Positions 7,424-15,310 of a stretch of 64,000 nucleotides of DNA are shown piece after piece; position 1 is the first letter of the stretch; the number at the start of each line of letters is the position of its first letter. The notes beneath the pieces were generated by a model. That model made no database searches. It was not told where the DNA came from and was given only the letters and a program-made list of their open reading frames with translations. A program made the translations under genes and the position numbers. This DNA is from Pseudomonas flexibilis. Lineage in GTDB: Bacteria > Pseudomonadota > Gammaproteobacteria > Pseudomonadales > Pseudomonadaceae. Location: assembly GCF_000802425.1 (NCBI RefSeq), contig NZ_JRUD01000016.1, positions 1-64,000 on the forward strand. The letters run 5' to 3'.

Positions 7424-8434
7424 ATGCGTAACGAAACCCGCCTTGCCTTTACCGCCCTGGCCGCGCAGATCGCCCTGCTCAACGGCGTGGCCAGCGCGAC
7501 CGAGAAATTCAACGTCACCCCGTCGGTGCAGCAGACTCTGGAAACCGCCATGCAGGAGTCCACCGACTTCCTGGGGCGCATCAACCTGATCGGCGTCATC
7601 GAAAAGGACGGCGAAGCGCTGCTGCTGGGCGTAAACGGCCCGGTTGCTGGCCGCACCAACACCGCCGCCGGCAACCGTCGCACCCCGACCGATCGCAGCG
7701 CGCTGGCCAAAGACGACTACGCCTGCAAGCAGACCAACTTCGACACCTCGTTCCCGTACTCGCTGCTGGACGCCTGGGCCAAGTTCCCCGACTTCCAGGT
7801 GCGTCTGACCAACGCCATCATCCAGCGTCAGGCCCTGGACCGGATCATGATTGGCTTCAACGGCGTCAGCGCCGCCGCCGCCACCGATCGCGCCGCCAAC
7901 CCAATGCTCCAGGACGTGAACATCGGCTGGCTGCAGAAGATCCGCACCAAGGCAGTGGACCGCGTACTCAATGAGGGCGTGGAAGGTTCCGGCAAGGTCA
8001 CCGTCGGCGCCACTGGCGACTACAAGACCCTGGACGGCCTGGTGTTCGACGCCGTGCAGATGCTCGATCCGTGGCACCGCACCCGCCCGGACCTGGTGGT
8101 GCTGGTCAGCCGCGACCTGATGCACGAGAAGCTGCTCAAGGCCGTGGAGAAAGGCGCCGCTTCCAACCAGGAAGAGAATGCTGCGCAGGAAGTGGTCAGC
8201 CGCGCCCGCCTCGGCGGCCTGCCGGTGGTTGATGCCCCGTTCTTCCCCGAAGGCACCGTGCTGGTCACCTTCCTGAAGAACCTGTCCATCTACTGGCAGG
8301 AAGGCGCCCGCCGCCGCCACCTGAAGGACGAGCCGGAATACGACCGCATCGCCGACTACCAGTCCAGCAACGACGCCTATGTCGTCGAGGACTTCGGCGC
8401 CGTCGCCCTGGTCGAGAACATCGAGGCCGTCTGA
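7424..8434 (+). CDS. N: Major capsid protein, P2 gpN family
   Basis: 336 aa, typical for the P2 family major capsid protein. It starts with the family-like MRNETRLAFTALAAQIALLNG and contains AKDDYACKQTNFDT and RPDLVVLVSRDLMHEKLL. The ATG follows GGAGAG. It is expected to be processed at its N-terminus by gpO. It lies 27 nt after O and 2 nt before M. Confidence 0.96.
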   Translation: MRNETRLAFTALAAQIALLNGVASATEKFNVTPSVQQTLETAMQESTDFLGRINLIGVIEKDGEALLLGVNGPVAGRTNTAAGNRRTPTDRSALAKDDYACKQTNFDTSFPYSLLDAWAKFPDFQVRLTNAIIQRQALDRIMIGFNGVSAAAATDRAANPMLQDVNIGWLQKIRTKAVDRVLNEGVEGSGKVTVGATGDYKTLDGLVFDAVQMLDPWHRTRPDLVVLVSRDLMHEKLLKAVEKGAASNQEENAAQEVVSRARLGGLPVVDAPFFPEGTVLVTFLKNLSIYWQEGARRRHLKDEPEYDRIADYQSSNDAYVVEDFGAVALVENIEAV

Positions 8435-8436
8435 CC

Positions 8437-9150
8437 ATGAGCCTGACCCTCGCCCAACGTAACCAGCTGCGCAAACGCGCGGCCCAGGAGGCCGCCGCCG
8501 CTGCGCCGGCCACCTCCATGGCGGGTGCGACGTCCTACGAGCTGCAGCTGGCCCAGCTGCACCAGGACCGCCACCGTCTGAAACAGATCCAATCGACCGA
8601 GGGCAAGATCGAGCTCAAGCGGCAACTGGTCCCGCACTACGCCCCGTATATCGACGGCGTGCTTTCGGCCGGCGTCGGCGCCCAGGACGAGGTACTGGCC
8701 ACCCTGATGGTCTGGTGCTTCGACATCGGCGACTGGCACAGCGCTTTGCCCCTCGCCCGCTACGTCCTGGAGCACAAGCTGCCGATGCCGGATCGCTTCG
8801 CGCGTACGCCCGGCACCCTGGTTGCCGAGGAAATCGCCGAGGCCGCGCTCAAGGCGCTCAAGCTCGGCCAGCCCTTCGAGCTGGCCGTGCTGGAGCAGAC
8901 CGAGGAGCTCACCCGTGAGCAGGACATGCCCGACCAGGCGCGCGCCAAGCTGCACCTGGCCCTCGCCCGCGTGCTGCTGGGTCTAGTCCCGGACGAGTCT
9001 CCAACCTTTGAGCAACTGATCCAGCTGAACGCTGCCCACTCCCACGTGCTGCGCGCCATCGAGCTGCACGAAAACTGCGGCGGCAAGAAAGACCTGGAGC
9101 GCGCCACGCGCCTCCTCAAGAAACACGCCACGGTCACCACCGAGGCATAA
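8437..9150 (+). CDS. M: Terminase small/endonuclease subunit, P2 gpM family
   Basis: 237 aa. Matches the P2 gpM family by position and features: N-terminal basic MSLTLAQRNQLRKRAAQE, a central VGAQDEVLATLMVWCFDIGDWHSAL segment and a helical C-terminus. Together with gpP it recognises and cuts cos. A 98-nt gap without a gene follows before L. Confidence 0.9.
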   Translation: MSLTLAQRNQLRKRAAQEAAAAAPATSMAGATSYELQLAQLHQDRHRLKQIQSTEGKIELKRQLVPHYAPYIDGVLSAGVGAQDEVLATLMVWCFDIGDWHSALPLARYVLEHKLPMPDRFARTPGTLVAEEIAEAALKALKLGQPFELAVLEQTEELTREQDMPDQARAKLHLALARVLLGLVPDESPTFEQLIQLNAAHSHVLRAIELHENCGGKKDLERATRLLKKHATVTTEA

Positions 9151-9248
9151 CCGAGCGTCCCCGCGACCCCGGCGGCTCGGGGCGGATCAGCAGGTTGATT
9201 CCTTCGCTGTGAAGCCCCGACCACCGCCGACCTGATTCCGAGGCATTG

Positions 9249-9710
9249 ATGAGCGGATTTATCGCCACCGGCACCGCCGAGGCCTTCACCCTGACCAACG
9301 ACGGCTTCTGGCCGGACATCCAGACCGACCACCTGCGCGCCTCCCTGCGCATGGACGGCACCGTCAGCGACGAGCGCCTGGCGATGGCCGCCGTCAATGC
9401 CGTGCTTTCCGTGAACCGGGAGCTGAGCCAGCTGCAGGCCGAGTATCGGACCCAGGGCTACCAGACGCTGGAGGACGTGCCGTCCGCCCAGCTGCAGGGC
9501 CTGAGCGGGCTGGTCCACCTGTATCGCCGCGCCGTGTACTGCACCGCCGGCGCCGAGCTGGCCGAGCGGTTCCGCAGCTATGACGCCACCGCTGCCGGCA
9601 ACCAGCGCGCCGATGCGCTCACCCCCAGCATCGACGAGTACCGCCGCGACGCCCGCTACGCGATCCGCGACCTGCTGGGCATCACCCACAGCACGGTGGA
9701 ACTCATCTGA
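9249..9710 (+). CDS. L: Head completion/stabilisation protein, P2 gpL family
   Basis: 153 aa from the ATG at 9249, which has GAGG five bases upstream; a TTG just before is rejected. Head completion proteins of this family plug the portal after packaging. The gene sits between M and X as in P2, and its stop overlaps the X start by one base (TGATG). Confidence 0.9.
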   Translation: MSGFIATGTAEAFTLTNDGFWPDIQTDHLRASLRMDGTVSDERLAMAAVNAVLSVNRELSQLQAEYRTQGYQTLEDVPSAQLQGLSGLVHLYRRAVYCTAGAELAERFRSYDATAAGNQRADALTPSIDEYRRDARYAIRDLLGITHSTVELI

Positions 9711-9919
9711 TGGACACGATCCGGGCCACCCAGGGCGACACCCTCGACGCGATCTGCTGGCGGTACTACGGCCGCACGGCCGGCGTGGTCGAGCAGGTGC
9801 TGGAGGCCAACCCCGGGCTGGCCAGCCTCGGGCCGGTGCTGCCCATCGGCACGCCGGTCCGGATGCCCGCCGTGGCCACCCAGGCCAGCCAGCGCGACGT
9901 GGTGAACCTATGGGACTGA
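9710..9919 (+). CDS. X: Tail protein X, P2 gpX family
   Basis: 69 aa. The sequence IRATQGDTLDAICWRYYG...VEQVLEANPGLA...LPIGTPVRMP is a LysM-like fold typical of phage tail protein X, thought to work at tail completion or on the cell wall. Translation appears coupled to L. Confidence 0.92.
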   Translation: MDTIRATQGDTLDAICWRYYGRTAGVVEQVLEANPGLASLGPVLPIGTPVRMPAVATQASQRDVVNLWD

Positions 9920-9949
9920 CCGACCACCCCCTCCCCGAGGGCCAACGAG

Positions 9950-10273
9950 ATGAACAACATGCCTGACCGTCCTGAAACCTGGGGGTTCTTCGCCGCCTGG
10001 CTGGAAAACAACTTTCCAGGCCTTTACGCGGGCGGGCTCGCCTTCCTGATCGCTGTGTGGCGGAACATCTATACCGGAGGCAAGTTCCGGCAGTACGCCC
10101 TGGAAGCCCCGCTGTGCGGCCTGCTTGGCGTCGGCGTCAGCTATGGGCCGTCGCTGATCGGGGCACCGCCGCAGGCGGGGGTCTTTCTCGCCTGCATGGT
10201 CGGTCTGTTCGGTGTCGAGGCCAGCCGTGCCGCTGCCAAGCGCCTGCTGGATCGCAAGGTGGACTCGCTATGA
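9950..10273 (+). CDS. Putative holin
   Basis: 107 aa with three predicted membrane segments (about 25-40, 54-73 and 80-95) and a basic C-terminus (AAAKRLLDRKVDSL). The place directly before the endolysin, with an ATGA overlap, supports a holin that opens the inner membrane at lysis. No specific holin family was recognised with certainty. Confidence 0.75.
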   Translation: MNNMPDRPETWGFFAAWLENNFPGLYAGGLAFLIAVWRNIYTGGKFRQYALEAPLCGLLGVGVSYGPSLIGAPPQAGVFLACMVGLFGVEASRAAAKRLLDRKVDSL

Positions 10274-11085
10274 CCCTGCGCCTCGACGACCGCAGCCTGG
10301 CCGTGCTGCAGCTGCAAAAACGCCTCAACGAACTGGGCGCCTCGCCGCGCCTGTACCCGGACGGCCATTTCGGCGACGCCACCGAAAAGGCGGTGCGTGC
10401 CTTCCAGCAACGCGCCGGTCTGGTGGCCGATGGCGTGGTAGGGCCGAAAACACGGCTCGCCCTGAACGGCGCCGACACCAGCCGCCTACTCAGCCAGCGC
10501 GACCTGCGACGCGCCGCCGACCGCCTGGGCGTGCCGCTGGCCAGCGTCATGGCCCTGAATGCCGTGGAAAGTCGCGGCGAAGGCTTCGCCGCCAATGGCC
10601 GGCCGGTGATCCTGTTCGAGCGGCACGTGATGCACGAACGCCTGCAGGCCAACGGCCTGAGCGAAGCCGAGGCGGACGCCCTGGCGGCACGCCACCCCGG
10701 CCTGGTGAGTCGCCGGCCAGGCGGCTACGTCGGCGACACCGCCGAGCATCAGCGCCTGGCCAATGCCCGCCTGCTGCACGACACCGCCGCCCTGGAATCC
10801 GCCAGTTGGGGTCTGTTCCAGGTGATGGGCTACCACTGGAAGGCGCTGGGCTACGACAGCGCCGAGGCCTTCACCGAGCGCATGGCCCGCAACGAGGCCG
10901 AACAGCTGGAAGCGTTCGTGCGCTTCATCGAAGCCGACCCAGCGCTGCACAAGGCCCTCAAGGCCCGCAAGTGGGCCGAGTTCGCCCGCCGCTACAACGG
11001 CCCGGCCTATGCCCGCAATTTGTACGACGTGAAGCTGGCTCGGGCGTTCGAGCAGTTCAGCGAGCAGGTAAAGGAGGTCGCATGA
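10270..11085 (+). CDS. Endolysin with peptidoglycan-binding domain and muramidase-like domain
   Basis: 271 aa. Residues about 5-65 form a PG_binding_1 repeat (LQKRLNELG...DGHFGDATEKAVRAFQQRAGLVADGVVGPKTRLAL). The rest matches the N-acetylmuramidase family (DUF3380): ALNAVESRGEGF with the likely catalytic Glu, ILFERHVMHERL, ASWGLFQVMGYHWKALGY, and FARRYNGPAY. It degrades the cell wall once the holin lets it out. The start overlaps the holin stop by four bases. Confidence 0.93.
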   Translation: MTLRLDDRSLAVLQLQKRLNELGASPRLYPDGHFGDATEKAVRAFQQRAGLVADGVVGPKTRLALNGADTSRLLSQRDLRRAADRLGVPLASVMALNAVESRGEGFAANGRPVILFERHVMHERLQANGLSEAEADALAARHPGLVSRRPGGYVGDTAEHQRLANARLLHDTAALESASWGLFQVMGYHWKALGYDSAEAFTERMARNEAEQLEAFVRFIEADPALHKALKARKWAEFARRYNGPAYARNLYDVKLARAFEQFSEQVKEVA

Positions 11086-11297
11086 CGGCACCCCGGTGGT
11101 TCCTCGACGTGAGCCAGATCCGCCCGCGCGATGGCGATGTGCTCGTCCTCCCTGCAGACACTCCACACGAGGAAATTCTGCGCTTTGGCGAAGCGCTGAA
11201 AGCGGCACATGACGGCAAGCGCTTCCTGTTGGTGAACTGTGATATTTCGGTGATCCCCGAAGCCGAAATGAACGCCGCCGGCTGGTACCGCAAATGA
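11082..11297 (+). CDS. Small hypothetical protein in the lysis cassette
   Basis: 71 aa beginning MTAPRWFLDVSQ. The start is well supported by AAGGAGGT upstream and an ATGA overlap with the endolysin stop; its own stop overlaps the next gene in the same way. No membrane segment or known domain is recognised. Being inside the lysis block it may tune lysis, but nothing in the sequence shows this. Confidence 0.7.
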   Translation: MTAPRWFLDVSQIRPRDGDVLVLPADTPHEEILRFGEALKAAHDGKRFLLVNCDISVIPEAEMNAAGWYRK

Positions 11298-11722
11298 CCC
11301 GCTGGCTGCTCGCCCTGGTTGCCGCGCTGGCCCTGCTGATCTGGCATCAGCAAACCCGCATCGACGCCGCTCAGTCCGGCAAGGAACTCGCCGTCGAGCG
11401 CGCCGAACAGGCCGAGCAAACCGCCGCGCAGCACCAGGCCAACGCCGACACCCTGGCCGCCACGCTCGCCACCGAGCGCAACACCCAGGCCCAACTGCAA
11501 ACCCGCACCACCGAGCTGCGCACCCTGCTGGCCGCCCGCCAGCGCGACATCGAGGAGCTGAAACGTGAGAACGAAGACCTGCGCCGCTGGGCTGACCAGC
11601 CTTTGCCTCTTGCTGCTCGCCGGCTGCGCGAGCGCCCCGCCCTCACCGGCGCCGACGCTTATCGTGACTGGCTGTCCCGCCGTGACGCCGTGCGTGCTGC
11701 CGGCGACGGCACCGGGCAGTAA
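11294..11722 (+). CDS. lysB: Inner-membrane spanin subunit, LysB/Rz-like
   Basis: 142 aa. An N-terminal membrane anchor (WLLALVAALALLIW) is followed by a long coiled coil (about 25-105), the architecture of i-spanins, which bridge the periplasm and fuse inner and outer membranes at lysis. The partner o-spanin is encoded inside and beyond its 3' part in another frame. Confidence 0.88.
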   Translation: MTRWLLALVAALALLIWHQQTRIDAAQSGKELAVERAEQAEQTAAQHQANADTLAATLATERNTQAQLQTRTTELRTLLAARQRDIEELKRENEDLRRWADQPLPLAARRLRERPALTGADAYRDWLSRRDAVRAAGDGTGQ

Positions 11723-11828
11723 CGGCGCACTGCTCCAGGACGCCGACACCCTGGAACTGGCCTGGGCCGAGTGCGCGGCCAAGGTCGACGCGGTGATCGC
11801 TGCTCAGCCCAAGGAAGCCGCCCGATGA
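11565..11828 (+). CDS. lysC: Outer-membrane spanin lipoprotein, LysC/Rz1-like
   Basis: 87 aa with GTG start, overlapping lysB in a different frame. The N-terminus ends in a lipobox LLAGC (Cys about 21), followed by a proline-rich segment (SAPPSPAPT), as in Rz1-type outer-membrane spanins. Nested Rz/Rz1 arrangement is typical of phages. The stop overlaps the start of gene R. Confidence 0.88.
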   Translation: MRTKTCAAGLTSLCLLLLAGCASAPPSPAPTLIVTGCPAVTPCVLPATAPGSNGALLQDADTLELAWAECAAKVDAVIAAQPKEAAR

Positions 11829-12313
11829 ACAAGACCGGATCGCTGCGGGCCCATCTGGAGGCCGCCATCCCCCAGCTGCGTCATCGCAAGGACAGCCTGC
11901 TGGTGTTTCTGGACAACGGCTCGCTGCGCTGCACCGCCGCGCCGGGGCTGTCGTTCGAATACCAGTACGACCTCAACGTGGTGCTGACCGACTTCCCCGG
12001 TCACCCGGACGCGGTGATGATCCCGCTGCTGGCCTGGGTGGGTACTCACCAGCGCGAGCTGCTGGAGAACCTGGACAAGGCCAACGGCTCGATCAAGTTC
12101 GAGGCCGAGATCCTGTCGAACAAGTCAGTGGACCTGTCCATCACCCTGCCGCTGACCGAGCGCGTCATCGTCAAGAAGCAGGCCGACGGCACCCTGCAGG
12201 TCACCCACCCGGACGAGCCGCAACCCGAGCCCTACCTTGAAGCCAGGCACTGGCAACTGATCGCCAACGGCGAGCCGCTGGCAGACTGGGACAGCCCCGA
12301 GGCCCCGGCATGA
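11825..12313 (+). CDS. R: Tail completion protein R, P2 gpR family
   Basis: 162 aa, matching phage tail completion R (MNKTGSLRAHLEAAIPQL...YDLNVVLTDFPGHPDAVMIPLLAWV...QRELL). It helps finish the tail before joining to the head. Overlaps with lysC and S by ATGA indicate a tightly coupled operon. Confidence 0.92.
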   Translation: MNKTGSLRAHLEAAIPQLRHRKDSLLVFLDNGSLRCTAAPGLSFEYQYDLNVVLTDFPGHPDAVMIPLLAWVGTHQRELLENLDKANGSIKFEAEILSNKSVDLSITLPLTERVIVKKQADGTLQVTHPDEPQPEPYLEARHWQLIANGEPLADWDSPEAPA

Positions 12314-12756
12314 GCGACAACCTCAACGCCCTGGAAGACTGGGCCGGCGCGCTGCTGGCCAAGCTCCAGCCCACCGAGCGGCGCAAGCTGAACCAGACCC
12401 TCGCCCGCGAGCTGCGCCGCAGCCAGCAGCAGCGCATCGCCGCCCAGCAGAACCCGGACGGCAGCGCCTACGCACCGCGCAAGCCTCGCAAGAACCTGCG
12501 CCGACAAGGCCGCATCAAGATGTTCGCCAAGCTGCGCCAGGCCAAGCACCTCAAGCTGCAGAGCGACGCCGACAGCATCGCCCTTGTCATCACTGGCCGC
12601 GCCGGGCGCATCGCCCACACCCACCAGCACGGCCTGACGGATCGGCCGGAGCGCAACGGCCCCGAGATCCGCTACGCCCGTCGCGAACTGCTGGGCTTCA
12701 CCGAGGCCGAGCTGGAAATGATCCGAGACCGCCTGCTGCACCACCTCGCGTTGTAA
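12310..12756 (+). CDS. S: Tail completion protein S, P2 gpS family
   Basis: 148 aa, phage virion morphogenesis family (N-terminal LEDWAGALLAKLQPTERRKLNQTLARELRRSQQQRIAAQQNPDG split by short gaps in my reading; C-terminal YARRELLGFTEAELEMI). Its last codons and stop overlap the left half of the late-promoter dyad at 12750. Confidence 0.92.
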   Translation: MSDNLNALEDWAGALLAKLQPTERRKLNQTLARELRRSQQQRIAAQQNPDGSAYAPRKPRKNLRRQGRIKMFAKLRQAKHLKLQSDADSIALVITGRAGRIAHTHQHGLTDRPERNGPEIRYARRELLGFTEAELEMIRDRLLHHLAL

Positions 12757-12772
12757 ACCCCGCCGCTACAAC
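12750..12772 (+). promoter_or_regulatory. Late-promoter dyad (Ogr-type site) for V-W-J-I-H-G
   Basis: GTTGTA-N11-TACAAC, identical half-sites to 6466 and 17508. It lies where P2 has PV. The left half contains the S stop codon. The following segment 12791-12817 matches the segment in front of P at 25 of 27 positions. Confidence 0.8.
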
Positions 12773-12817
12773 CCCCGGCCCGTGCGCCCTGCGCGCGCGG
12801 GCGGCAGCATCGCCGGC

Positions 12818-13444
12818 ATGAATATCGCCGACGTCATCCGCCGCATCGAAAACCTGATCCGTCCCGGAGTCATCGCCGAGGTCCAGCACACGCCCCTGCG
12901 CGTGCGCGTGGCCACCGGCGGCCTGCTCACCGGCTGGCTGATGGTGTTCGCCCAGCGCGCAGGCGAAGACCGCACCTGGGACCCGCCCAGCGTCAACGAG
13001 CAATGCCTGGTGCTGTGCCCCTCCGGAAACCCGGAACAGGCATTCGCCCTGGTCGGCCTGTACGGCGACGATTTCCCGGCCCCGGACGACAGCCCGGACC
13101 GCCACCGCCGCGCCTACCGCGACGGCGCCGTCATCGAGTACGACACCGCCGCCCACGCCCTGCGCGCCGAACTGCCCGAAGGCGGCACCTTCGAGCTGAT
13201 CGCCACTGGCGGCTCGCGCATCGTCGGGCCGGTGCGCATCGAGGGCACCCTGCACGCCACCGAAGCGGTGAGCACCGACAGCACCCTGCACGCGACAGAC
13301 GCCATCAGCACCGATGCCGGCGTTACCGCCGTTGATGACATCACCACCGACGCGGATGTGCTGGCCGGTGACATCAGCCTCACCAAGCACCGCACCAGTG
13401 GCGTTCTGCCCGGCAATGGCACGTCGGGAGTCCCCATCCCATGA
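12818..13444 (+). CDS. V: Baseplate spike protein V, P2 gpV family
   Basis: 208 aa from MNIADVIRRIENLIRPG. An OB-fold part (about 15-100, AEVQHTPLRVRVATGG...TWDPPSVNEQCLVLCPSGN) is followed by a beta-helical region with repeated 'TEAVSTDSTLHATDAISTDAG' type motifs, the membrane-piercing needle. The frame extends upstream to 12782, but the ATG at 12818 gives the family N-terminus. No Shine-Dalgarno sequence precedes it. Confidence 0.93.
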   Translation: MNIADVIRRIENLIRPGVIAEVQHTPLRVRVATGGLLTGWLMVFAQRAGEDRTWDPPSVNEQCLVLCPSGNPEQAFALVGLYGDDFPAPDDSPDRHRRAYRDGAVIEYDTAAHALRAELPEGGTFELIATGGSRIVGPVRIEGTLHATEAVSTDSTLHATDAISTDAGVTAVDDITTDADVLAGDISLTKHRTSGVLPGNGTSGVPIP

Positions 13445-13794
13445 CCGGCATGAGCGCAACCACCGGCCGCGCCCTGACCGAGCGCGAGCACCTGGCCCAG
13501 TCCATTGCGGACATCCTCACCACCCCGCTGAACACCCGGATCATGCGCCGCGACTACGGCAGCCTGCTGCCCGATCTCATCGACTGGCCCCTCAACGGTC
13601 AGACCACGCTGCAGGCCTATGCCGCCATCGTCATGGCCCTGATGCGCTGGGAGCCGCGCATCAGCCTGAGCGCCGTGGCGCTAAGCCTGGGCGAGCGCCC
13701 CGGCCAGGCCTTCCTCGACCTGGACGGCCAGCGCGTCGACACCAACGAGCGGCTGAACCTGCGGGTGCCGCTGCAGATGGGGGCGATGGCATGA
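13441..13794 (+). CDS. W: Baseplate protein W, P2 gpW family
   Basis: 117 aa with gpW/gp25-like features (LAQSIADILTTPLNTRIMRRDYG, WEPRISL). It is part of the baseplate wedge. It is coupled to V and J by ATGA overlaps; an internal ATG three codons in could also be used. Confidence 0.93.
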   Translation: MTGMSATTGRALTEREHLAQSIADILTTPLNTRIMRRDYGSLLPDLIDWPLNGQTTLQAYAAIVMALMRWEPRISLSAVALSLGERPGQAFLDLDGQRVDTNERLNLRVPLQMGAMA

Positions 13795-14693
13795 GCAGCA
13801 GCACCTACACGCCCATCGACCTGTCCCGCTTGCCGCCGCCCCAGGTGGTGGAGGCGCTGGATTACGAACAGATCCTCGCCGAGCGCAAGGCCTACATGGT
13901 TTCGCTCTGGCCCGCCGCCGAGCAGGCGGACATCGCCGCGAAACTGGAGCTGGAATCCGAGCCGCTGAACAAGCTGCTCCAGGAGAACGCCTACCGCGAG
14001 CTACTGCTGCGCAAGCGGATCAATGAAGCCGCCCTGGCCACGATGTTGGCGTTCGCCGAGGGCGAGGACCTCGACCACGCCGCCGCCCGCGTCGAAGTGG
14101 CGCGCCTGGTCATCACCCCGGCCACCGCCAACAGCCAGGCCGTGATGGAGGATGACGACAGCCTGCGTGAGCGCGCCCAGATGGCTTGGGAGGGCATGAG
14201 CTCCGCCGGTGCACGTAACGCCTACATCTTCCACGCCCGGAGCGCCTCCGGCCGGGTCGCCGATGCCAGCGTCCACAGCCCGGCCGGCGCCGAGGTGGTG
14301 TTGACAGTGCAGTCAGCCCTGGGTGATGGCGGCGCCGATGCCGAGCTGCTGGCCGTCGTGGAGGACTACCTGTCCGACGAGGACCGCCGGCCGGTGGGCG
14401 ACCGCCTGACGGTGCAAGGCGTGGAGGTGCTGCCGTACAGCATCACCGCCGTGCTGCACATGAACACCGCCGGCCCCGAAGCCGTGGCCGCCCGCACGGC
14501 TGCCGAAGCCGCGCTCGCCGCCGTGATCAACCCGCGTCGACGCATCGGTCAGCGGGTCTCCGACTCGTTGCTCAAGGCCGCCCTGCATGTCGAGGGCGTG
14601 AGCTGGGTGGAGCTGGTGGGCTGGTCCGACATCGTACCTACCTACGCCCAGGCCGCCTATTGCACGGGATACAGCATCGAGGTGCGGACATGA
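13791..14693 (+). CDS. J: Baseplate protein J, P2 gpJ family
   Basis: 300 aa, baseplate J-like family (MSSSTYTPIDLSRLPPPQVVE, YRELLLRKRINEAALATMLAFAEG, PRRRIGQRVSDSLLKAALHVEGV). It builds the wedge at the baseplate rim. The start codon follows the W coding end directly with ATGA overlap, which excludes the longer open frame upstream. Confidence 0.94.
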   Translation: MSSSTYTPIDLSRLPPPQVVEALDYEQILAERKAYMVSLWPAAEQADIAAKLELESEPLNKLLQENAYRELLLRKRINEAALATMLAFAEGEDLDHAAARVEVARLVITPATANSQAVMEDDDSLRERAQMAWEGMSSAGARNAYIFHARSASGRVADASVHSPAGAEVVLTVQSALGDGGADAELLAVVEDYLSDEDRRPVGDRLTVQGVEVLPYSITAVLHMNTAGPEAVAARTAAEAALAAVINPRRRIGQRVSDSLLKAALHVEGVSWVELVGWSDIVPTYAQAAYCTGYSIEVRT

Positions 14694-15310
14694 CTGTCGA
14701 CCTCCTGCCGCCCAAGGCCGCGCCGCTGGAGCGCCGCACGGCCCAGGGCCTGGCGCAGATCGAGCGGGTACCGATCCCGATCCGCGACCTGCACGACCCG
14801 GACCGCTGTCCGGAGCCGCTGCTGCCGTACCTGGCTTGGGAGCGTTCGGTGGATCGCTGGGATGACGCCTGGCCGGAACGCACCAAGCGGGAGGTCATCA
14901 AGGCCAGCCCGTACATCCACCGCCACAAGGGCACCATCGGCGCCCTGCGCCGCGTAGTGGAACCGCTCGGCTACCTGATCCGCATCGTCGAGTGGTGGGA
15001 GACCAACCCACCCGGACCGCGCGGCACCTTCGAACTGGAGATCGGCACGCTGGAAAGCGGCATCACCGAGGAGCTGTACGACGCCCTGGTGCTGTTCCTC
15101 GAGGACGCCAAGCCAGCCAGCCGGCACATCACCCGCCTGGACATCAGCCTCGATGCCCGCGTGCCCGCCTTCTACGGCTGCGCCCTCACCGACGGCGACG
15201 TGCTGGACATCTACCCCTGGCAACCCGCCGACATCGACATCCATGTTGCCGCCTACCAGGCGGTGACAGACCACACCATCGACATCCTGGACGTGTACCT
15301 CAATGGCTAA
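14690..15310 (+). CDS. I: Tail protein I, P2 gpI family
   Basis: 206 aa (LLPPKAAPLERRTAQGLAQI, PYLAWERSVDRWDDAWPE, KGTIGALRRVVEPLGY), matching phage tail protein I, a baseplate component. Eight bases overlap the tail fibre gene. Confidence 0.93.
   Translation: MTVDLLPPKAAPLERRTAQGLAQIERVPIPIRDLHDPDRCPEPLLPYLAWERSVDRWDDAWPERTKREVIKASPYIHRHKGTIGALRRVVEPLGYLIRIVEWWETNPPGPRGTFELEIGTLESGITEELYDALVLFLEDAKPASRHITRLDISLDARVPAFYGCALTDGDVLDIYPWQPADIDIHVAAYQAVTDHTIDILDVYLNG

Noticed and set aside
6482-8320. 612-codon minus-strand open frame across O and N
   Set aside because: Spans two well-identified plus-strand phage genes and the gap between them, so it is a codon-bias artefact.
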